A stretch of 5,084 nt of DNA from Bacillota bacterium (GTDB lineage: Bacteria > Bacillota > Clostridia > DSM-8532). Positions 1 through 5,084 of this stretch are shown in pieces. A program made the position numbers and the translations under genes. The notes under the pieces are model-generated. The model made no database searches and was not told the DNA's origin. It saw nothing but the letters and a program-made list of their open reading frames with translations. Where the stretch lies: the NCBI GenBank assembly GCA_023459915.1, contig JAEWSN010000125.1, forward strand, positions 1-5,084. Reading direction: 5' to 3'. Each line of letters begins with the position of its first letter. Position 1 is the first letter of the stretch.

Positions 1-1785
<1,785 letters not shown>

Positions 1786-1791
<6 letters not shown>

Positions 1792-1900
1792 GGGTCCGGT
1801 GTCCATGATGGATGGCCGGGTGTCCATGCTGGATGGTCGAGTGTCCATGCTGGATGGCCGGGTGTTCCTGGCGGATGTCTGCCGGGTGGATGTGCCGGGC
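1786..1900. repeat. Imperfect 21-bp tandem repeat between secA and folC
   Basis: Three adjacent 21-bp units lie at 1801-1821, 1822-1842 and 1843-1863, sharing the core TCCATGCTGGATGGCCGG with one to three differences. The sub-core GGATG...CCGGGT also recurs in decayed form on both sides: at 1786-1800 (GGATGAGGGTCCGGT), 1873-1887 (GGATGTCTGCCGGGT) and 1888-1900 (GGATGTGCCGGGC). Sub-core starts are 1786, 1810, 1831, 1852, 1873 and 1888, so spacings are 24, 21, 21, 21 and 15, all multiples of three. The leftmost decayed copy contains the secA stop codon (TGA at 1789-1791). The array fills most of the 125-bp secA-folC gap. Each unit has CCAT and ATGG as a four-base inverted pair, too short for a stable hairpin, so it does not look like a terminator. 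Function is unknown. The repeat is directly visible; the decayed outer copies are less certain than the central three. Confidence 0.9.
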
Positions 1901-1915
1901 ACAAGACGAGGGTGA
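1805..1915 (+). other. Possible 36-residue leader reading frame made of the tandem repeat
   Basis: Because all repeat spacings are multiples of three, one frame stays open through the array. From ATG 1805 it reads MMDGRVSMLDGRVSMLDGR and then VFLADVCRVDVPGTRRG, ending with TGA at 1913-1915, one base before the folC start at 1917. Each unit supplies another in-frame ATG (1826, 1847), giving alternative starts 21 bp apart. The only Shine-Dalgarno-like run is GAGGG at 1790-1794, ten bases before ATG 1805, which is a little far. The stop/start arrangement would permit translational coupling to folC, but a chance open frame in GC-rich repeat DNA is at least as likely. I list it as a candidate and do not claim it is expressed. 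Confidence 0.15.
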
Positions 1916-1916
1916 C
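1908..1916 (+). promoter_or_regulatory. Ribosome binding site deciding the folC start
   Basis: GAGGG at 1908-1912 lies four bases before ATG 1917. It supports this start over the in-frame ATG at 1812, which lies inside the repeat array, has no Shine-Dalgarno-like sequence close by and would add a Cys/Trp-rich N-terminus unlike FolC proteins. Confidence 0.6.
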
Positions 1917-3371
1917 ATGACCTATGAGGCGGCACTGGCCTGGGTGGCGGCGTCCCGGAACCGGGGCGTACGGCCGGGCTTGTCACGAATTTCCCGTTTG
2001 CTGACCCTGCTGGGGAATCCACAGGAAGCCTCACCGGTGATCCATGTGGCGGGAACCAACGGCAAGGGATCCACCTGTGCCTGTCTGGAGGCGGGTCTGC
2101 GTGCCTGCGGCCTGCGGACGGGCATGTTCATTTCCCCGTGGCTGCTGCATGTCCGGGAAATGTTCCGTCTCGACGGCGAGCCTGTCGGGGCGGAACTGTT
2201 CGTCCATGCGGCGACAGCCGTTTCCGCGGCGGAAGCCCGGATGCCGGCGTCGGATCTTCCCACGGAGTATGAGCTGTACGCGGCCATGGCCTTTTGGGTG
2301 TTTCGGGAAGCCAGATGTGATGTGCAGGTGCTCGAAACCTGCATGGGCGGACGCTTTGACACCACGAATGCATATGGGATGGGGAATCTGGCGGTTCTGA
2401 GCCGCATCGACATGGATCACACCGCTTTTTTGGGCGACACGCTTCGGGATATTGCCTGGCACAAGGCCGGCATCCTGCGGCCCCGCTGTGCGGCCGTCTC
2501 CGTGCCGCAGCAGGCGGAAGCGGCGGCGGTGCTGCGGCAATGCGCCGAACAGACGCGGACCGCGTTGTCCTTTCTGCCGGAAGGAGCCGTGTCGGCCGTC
2601 CGCCCTTCCACAGATGTGACACGCTTCAAGCTGGTGCTGCCTGACGCGACAGACGGGGACAACTGGTCCGGCGACTGGGCGGTGTCGCTGGCGGGAGACT
2701 ATCAGGCGGAGAACGCGGCGCTCGCGGTTGCGGCGCTGCACCGGTTCGGCCGGTGGCAGCCGCAGCTTGGGATCACGCCCGAAGCCGTCCGCCGGGGATT
2801 GCGCCAGGTGCGCTGGCCCTGCCGGTTTGAGGTTTTCGCCGGGGATCCGGTGGTTGTCATTGACGGTGCCCACAATCCGGATGGCATGCGCCGGTTTGCC
2901 GGCGCGTTCCAGCAGCTGTTTCCCGGCAGGCGTGCCGTGGTGGTGCTCGGTGTGCTGGGCGACAAGGACGTGGCGGGCATGCGCGCGCCGCTTTTGGAAA
3001 TCACGGACACGCTGCACCTCATCCGGCCGGGCTCGCCCCGGGGCATGCCGGTGGATGAACTGGCAGCCCGGCTGTTTTCGCCCGGGTCGCGGGAATCTGC
3101 CACAGGAAGGCCGGAATCCGCGGATGGAACGCGGGAATCTGCTGCCAAAGCGTCGGAATCTGCCGCGGGAACGCCGGAATCCGCGTGTTGCGTATGGTAC
3201 AAACATGATACAATACAGGCAGCAATGGTGGCGGGACTTCAGGACGCAGGTCCTGACGGCATTCTGGTCGCCGTGGGCTCGCTGTCCTGGACGGGTGTTT
3301 TCCGACAGTTGTATCTGGAGTGGAAAACAGGGTCCCAGGCATCCGGCGCACACGCCCTGCATGGCGGTTGA
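1917..3371 (+). CDS. folC: Folylpolyglutamate synthase / dihydrofolate synthase family (FolC), with a repeat insertion
   Basis: FolC is a cytoplasmic Mur-ligase-family enzyme that uses ATP to add glutamate to folates, and in many bacteria to dihydropteroate as well. The 484-residue product starts MTYEAALAWV, a normal FolC beginning. Visible: P-loop HVAGTNGKGST (43-53); SPWLLHVREMF (73-83), where many homologues have SPHL...ERI; ETCMGGRFDTTN (140-151) with the metal-site Glu; SRIDMDHTAFLG (162-173) with the conserved His; DTLRDIAWHKAGI (174-186) with the Lys that is carbamylated in studied enzymes; SLAGDYQAENAALA (257-270); C-terminal domain WPCRFEV (300-306), VVIDGAHNPDG (313-323), LGVLGDKD (344-351) and GSLSWTG (454-460). 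Catalytic and nucleotide-binding motifs are intact, so it should be active. It is about 60 residues longer than E. coli FolC (about 422). Most of the excess is five seven-residue repeats at 391-425 and a short Gly/Ser/Ala/His tail after 470. It follows secA by 125 bp. Whether it has dihydrofolate synthase activity too cannot be told from sequence. Confidence 0.95.
   Translation: MTYEAALAWVAASRNRGVRPGLSRISRLLTLLGNPQEASPVIHVAGTNGKGSTCACLEAGLRACGLRTGMFISPWLLHVREMFRLDGEPVGAELFVHAATAVSAAEARMPASDLPTEYELYAAMAFWVFREARCDVQVLETCMGGRFDTTNAYGMGNLAVLSRIDMDHTAFLGDTLRDIAWHKAGILRPRCAAVSVPQQAEAAAVLRQCAEQTRTALSFLPEGAVSAVRPSTDVTRFKLVLPDATDGDNWSGDWAVSLAGDYQAENAALAVAALHRFGRWQPQLGITPEAVRRGLRQVRWPCRFEVFAGDPVVVIDGAHNPDGMRRFAGAFQQLFPGRRAVVVLGVLGDKDVAGMRAPLLEITDTLHLIRPGSPRGMPVDELAARLFSPGSRESATGRPESADGTRESAAKASESAAGTPESACCVWYKHDTIQAAMVAGLQDAGPDGILVAVGSLSWTGVFRQLYLEWKTGSQASGAHALHGG
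3087..3191 (+). repeat. Five 21-bp tandem repeats in frame inside folC
   Basis: Units run 3087-3107, 3108-3128, 3129-3149, 3150-3170 and 3171-3191. The hexamer GGAATC is invariant and recurs at exactly 21-bp spacing (3092, 3113, 3134, 3155, 3176). The best core is CGGGAATCTGCCGCGGGA. In the folC frame the units read SRESATG, RPESADG, TRESAAK, ASESAAG and TPESACC (residues 391-425), so ESA is invariant. The encoded stretch is small, polar and probably disordered. It sits in the C-terminal domain between the helix DELAARL and VWYKHDTIQAAM, where ordinary FolC proteins have a short surface loop. Codons differ between units (TCT/TCC, GCC/GCG/GCT), so the copies are not brand new. A perfect 10-bp palindrome, ATCCGCGGAT, lies at 3116-3125. 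Confidence 0.95.
3188..3214 (+). promoter_or_regulatory. Candidate internal promoter at the 3' end of folC
   Basis: An extended -10 motif, TGATACAAT (TG at 3206-3207, TACAAT at 3209-3214), occurs in a locally AT-rich patch directly after the folC repeat array. The nearest -35-like hexamer, TTGCGT at 3188-3193, matches only three consensus bases and is 15 bp away, so recognition would depend on the extended -10. It would drive the TPR gene about 235 bp downstream and possibly the GH2 gene. The patch encodes the conserved FolC residues WYKHDTIQ, whose codons are AT-rich anyway, so coincidence is a real alternative. Confidence 0.3.
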
Positions 3372-3384
3372 ACCGTTCTGCGGG

Positions 3385-3407
3385 CCTGCCGGCAGTCTGG
3401 CGGCAGG
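3385..3407 (+). other. GC-rich hairpin in the folC-TPR gap
   Basis: CCTGCCG (3385-3391) pairs with CGGCAGG (3401-3407) around a nine-base loop. It lies 13 bases after the folC stop. No U-tract follows on the + strand (the next bases are TGAATGG), so it is not a standard intrinsic terminator; it could be an mRNA 3'-end stabiliser or a processing site. The left arm overlaps the perfect palindrome CTGCCGGCAG (3386-3395), which gives an alternative local fold. The rest of the 77-bp gap shows only the downstream ribosome binding site. Confidence 0.35.
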
Positions 3408-3438
3408 TGAATGGAAAAACACAATCGGGTAGCCCGAT

Positions 3439-3448
3439 GGAGGATGAA
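3439..3448 (+). promoter_or_regulatory. Ribosome binding site deciding the TPR-gene start
   Basis: GGAGG at 3439-3443 lies five bases before ATG 3449, close to ideal. The in-frame ATG at 3437 is preceded only by GGGTAGCCCG, and using it would put the Shine-Dalgarno sequence inside the coding region. I therefore choose 3449 as the start. Confidence 0.7.
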
Positions 3449-4624
3449 ATGATCAAGCTCGAGGAGGAGTTGGCACGCTTCAAGCCCATCGATCTGAAGA
3501 CACTGGAGAAAAAGCTCGGCGGCATTCCGGATGAGGCGCGATCGGCGTTGTCCATGTACAACAAGGCGCTCGACGATATCGGAAACGGCAACGAGGACAT
3601 TGCTGTCATTGCCCTGAAAAAGGCGATAGCGCTTTATCCCGGTTTCTATGAGGCCATGAATCTCATGGGGCTGTGTCATATCCGGCTGGGAGAGGAGGAC
3701 AAGGCAAGAGCCCTGTTCCTTCAGGTTGTGCAGCTCGATGACAGCAGCCTTCGCGCCAAGGATTATCTGGACAGGCTCGATGGGGTCCTGCCGGACAGCA
3801 CCCCGCAGCACGGCAAACGCAGCCGCGGCCGTTCAACCCGCACGCTCCCTGCCTGGATGGCCAAGGGGCTTGCGCCGGAAAGCAATGGCCCCTGGGTGCT
3901 GAAGTACCTGGCCGGGTTTCTGTTGGGCGCGTTGGTGCTGGGCGGCCTGTGGCAGCTGACGGGAGAGAATCCCCTGGTGTCCATCGACCGGAGCAAGCCC
4001 GCCCTGGAGGCAAGGCTCGCGGCACTCCAACAGGAGAACAGCGATTATCAGGATGCGCTGGCTGAAAAGACCCGGGATTTGGAAAGCGCAAACCTCATCC
4101 AGCAGGATCTGGTGGAGGAGATGGAAGCTTACCGGCAATGGACCGCGCGGCTCACCACGCTGCGGACACTGGCGGCGGAATCGCAATACACCGAAATCAT
4201 CCGGATCATCGATCAGGACTATCAGGGTCTGGACATCCCGCCGGATATCCAGACCCAGCTGGCCGCGCTGCGCGATCAGGCGCGTCCCGAGGCGCTGCGC
4301 ATGCTGTTCGACGCCGCCATGGCGCTGTACAAGGGCAACGCGAAGGCACAGGACAAAACCGTGTACCAGCAGGCCATGACCGCATTCGATCAGGCCATCG
4401 ATCTGATGGAGGAGCTCGAGGAAGCGCCCGCCTATGCGGGAGAACTGTATTTTTACGCGGCAAAGGCCTATTGGCTCTCCGCGCTCCCCAACCAGGAGGA
4501 GGCCAACCGGCTGGCGGTGGCGTCGTTTGAAAAAGTGATCGAGTTCGAGCCGAAGACCGCGCGGGGAAAAAGCGCGGTTGTCTGGATCGGGGAAATCGAG
4601 GCAGGCAGGGCCGTCAAGCCCTGA
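3449..4624 (+). CDS. Membrane-anchored TPR / coiled-coil protein of unknown function
   Basis: A 391-residue protein with no catalytic motif. The N-terminal part begins MIKLEEELARFKPIDLKTLE and is followed by about two TPR-like helix-turn-helix repeats (33-110), including IAVIALKKAIALYPGFYEAM (51-70) and NLMGLCHIRLGEEDKARALF (71-90). A basic linker (KRSRGRSTR, 123-131) precedes one hydrophobic segment, WVLKYLAGFLLGALVLGG (149-166, to about 170). After that comes a likely coiled coil (about 184-230, rich in Leu, Glu, Gln and Ala), then a second helical region with TPR-like elements (about 245-385; TVYQQAMTAFDQAIDLM and ANRLAVASFEKVIEFEP). By the positive-inside rule the first TPR block should be cytoplasmic and the coiled coil and second block outside. 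I recall similar TPR-TM-coil proteins in Clostridia, without assigned role. TPRs usually bind proteins, so a scaffold or envelope role is plausible but inferred. The gene lies 77 bp after folC and 21 bp before the GH2 gene. Confidence 0.85.
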   Translation: MIKLEEELARFKPIDLKTLEKKLGGIPDEARSALSMYNKALDDIGNGNEDIAVIALKKAIALYPGFYEAMNLMGLCHIRLGEEDKARALFLQVVQLDDSSLRAKDYLDRLDGVLPDSTPQHGKRSRGRSTRTLPAWMAKGLAPESNGPWVLKYLAGFLLGALVLGGLWQLTGENPLVSIDRSKPALEARLAALQQENSDYQDALAEKTRDLESANLIQQDLVEEMEAYRQWTARLTTLRTLAAESQYTEIIRIIDQDYQGLDIPPDIQTQLAALRDQARPEALRMLFDAAMALYKGNAKAQDKTVYQQAMTAFDQAIDLMEELEEAPAYAGELYFYAAKAYWLSALPNQEEANRLAVASFEKVIEFEPKTARGKSAVVWIGEIEAGRAVKP

Positions 4625-4635
4625 GTGTCCGGACT

Positions 4636-4645
4636 GGGGGAACAT
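4636..4645 (+). promoter_or_regulatory. Ribosome binding site of the GH2 gene
   Basis: GGGGGAA at 4636-4642 lies just before ATG 4646 and supports that start. The next in-frame ATG (4658) has only AAAAAAAGG directly against it, too close to act. With just 21 bp between the TPR stop and this ATG there is no room for a separate full promoter, so read-through from upstream is likely. Confidence 0.5.
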
Positions 4646-5084
4646 ATGAAAAAAAGGATGACGCTTTCCTGGCGGACAGGATTTTCGGAGGAGGCGCAAC
4701 AGGCGCCGGCTGAGTGGGTTCCCGCCAAGGTTCCCGGCGCGGTGCAGCTCGATTGGGCCGCCGCCGCCGGATGGCCGGAATGGTTCGTGGGAGAGGAGCA
4801 CCGCAAGTATCGCTGGATGGAGAAAAAGTTCTGGCGATATGAGACGGTGCTTCCCTATTTTACCCTCAATTCAGGCGAACAGGTTTATTTTTGCTGTGAC
4901 GGCATTGATTATTCCTGGGAAATCATGGTCGACGGCCAGTCGCTGCTGCGGCACGAAGGCATGTTTTCGCCCGTGCGGCTCAATCTGACGGGAAAAGTGC
5001 GAACCGGGTCGGTGCTCACGGTGACAATCCGTCCCGCGCCTTCCCGAGAGGGCGCGCCGTCCGGGCGGGACGAGGCGGATCACA
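4646..5084 (+). CDS. Glycoside hydrolase family 2 protein, N-terminal 146 residues (probable beta-mannosidase-like; 3' end outside the window)
   Basis: The frame is open from ATG 4646 to the window edge. The product begins MKKRMTLSWRTGF, with no hydrophobic signal segment, so it is probably cytoplasmic. The visible part matches the N-terminal sugar-binding (jelly-roll) domain of GH2 enzymes: VPAKVPGAVQLDW (25-37) with the family VPG turn, EEHRKYRWMEKKFWRYETVL (50-69), YFCCDGIDYSWEIMVDGQSL (81-100) corresponding to the family's F-x-G-hydrophobic-D...V-x-x-N/D-G pattern, HEGMFSPVRLNLTG (103-116), and GSVLTVTIRPAP (121-132). The VPG...WMEKKFWRY...GID...HEGMFSPV order most resembles beta-mannosidase-like GH2 proteins, which remove mannose from beta-mannosides. 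The two catalytic glutamates lie in the TIM barrel beyond the edge, so activity and substrate cannot be verified. Beta-galactosidase- or glucuronidase-type GH2 enzymes are alternatives. It directly follows the TPR gene, with no visible link in function. Confidence 0.8.
   Translation, partial: MKKRMTLSWRTGFSEEAQQAPAEWVPAKVPGAVQLDWAAAAGWPEWFVGEEHRKYRWMEKKFWRYETVLPYFTLNSGEQVYFCCDGIDYSWEIMVDGQSLLRHEGMFSPVRLNLTGKVRTGSVLTVTIRPAPSREGAPSGRDEADH

Noticed and set aside
1801..1863. A CRISPR array
   Set aside because: The units are directly adjacent with no unique spacers and are only 21 bp long, and no cas genes are present.
1801..1900. A rho-independent terminator after secA
   Set aside because: No strong stem followed by a T-run; the inverted CCAT/ATGG pairs are four bases long.
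1812..1916. An N-terminal extension of FolC starting in the repeat array (CPCWMAG-like units)
   Set aside because: No ribosome binding site near ATG 1812, and Cys/Trp-rich units are unlike FolC. ATG 1917 has GAGGG upstream and gives a normal FolC N-terminus.
2031..3422. A 463-residue open frame on the - strand opposite folC
   Set aside because: Rich in Arg, His, Pro and Gly as expected from complementing a GC-rich gene; FolC on the + strand has all family motifs.
4627..4634. Palindrome GTCCGGAC between the TPR and GH2 genes as an operator
   Set aside because: Eight bases of palindrome in GC-rich DNA is expected by chance, and no promoter is visible beside it.
3833..4801. A 322-residue open frame on the - strand opposite the TPR and GH2 genes
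   Set aside because: It spans two + strand genes and the gap between them, with no domain signal; a codon-bias artefact.

Overview
The window is a GC-rich stretch (roughly 60% by eye) in which every convincing gene lies on the + strand. It holds the 3' two-thirds of secA, a complete folC, a complete gene for a membrane-anchored TPR/coiled-coil protein, and the 5' end of a glycoside hydrolase family 2 (GH2) gene that runs off the right edge. The SecA carries the insertion after LGGNPEF and the DLMRLFGG and QNDPVIAYKREGFDMFDEM stretches that I associate with Clostridia-type Firmicutes. FolC (SRIDMDHTAFLG) and the TPR protein also look clostridial. I infer a high-GC member of the Clostridia, perhaps a plant-polysaccharide degrader given the GH2 gene. 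This rests on remembered family patterns, not on a search.

Layout: 1-1791 SecA C-terminal part; 1792-1916 a gap filled largely by an imperfect 21-bp tandem repeat; 1917-3371 folC, which carries a second and different 21-bp tandem repeat in frame near its 3' end (3087-3191); 3372-3448 a short gap with a GC-rich hairpin and a strong ribosome binding site; 3449-4624 the TPR membrane protein; 4625-4645 a 21-bp gap; 4646-5084 the start of a GH2 protein resembling beta-mannosidases. There is no gene-free stretch over 300 bases, and I see no RNA genes, insertion sequences or CRISPR.

The genes do not form one obvious pathway: protein export motor, folate polyglutamylation, an envelope-anchored scaffold-like protein and a sugar hydrolase. 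Their orientation and short gaps would allow co-transcription. A good extended -10 motif inside the 3' end of folC may give the last two genes their own promoter.

I do not see a new defence or mobile system here. The most unusual feature is the pair of unrelated tandem repeats with the same 21-bp period on either side of, and inside, folC. One keeps a small reading frame open up to folC; the other adds five seven-residue units to a folate enzyme.
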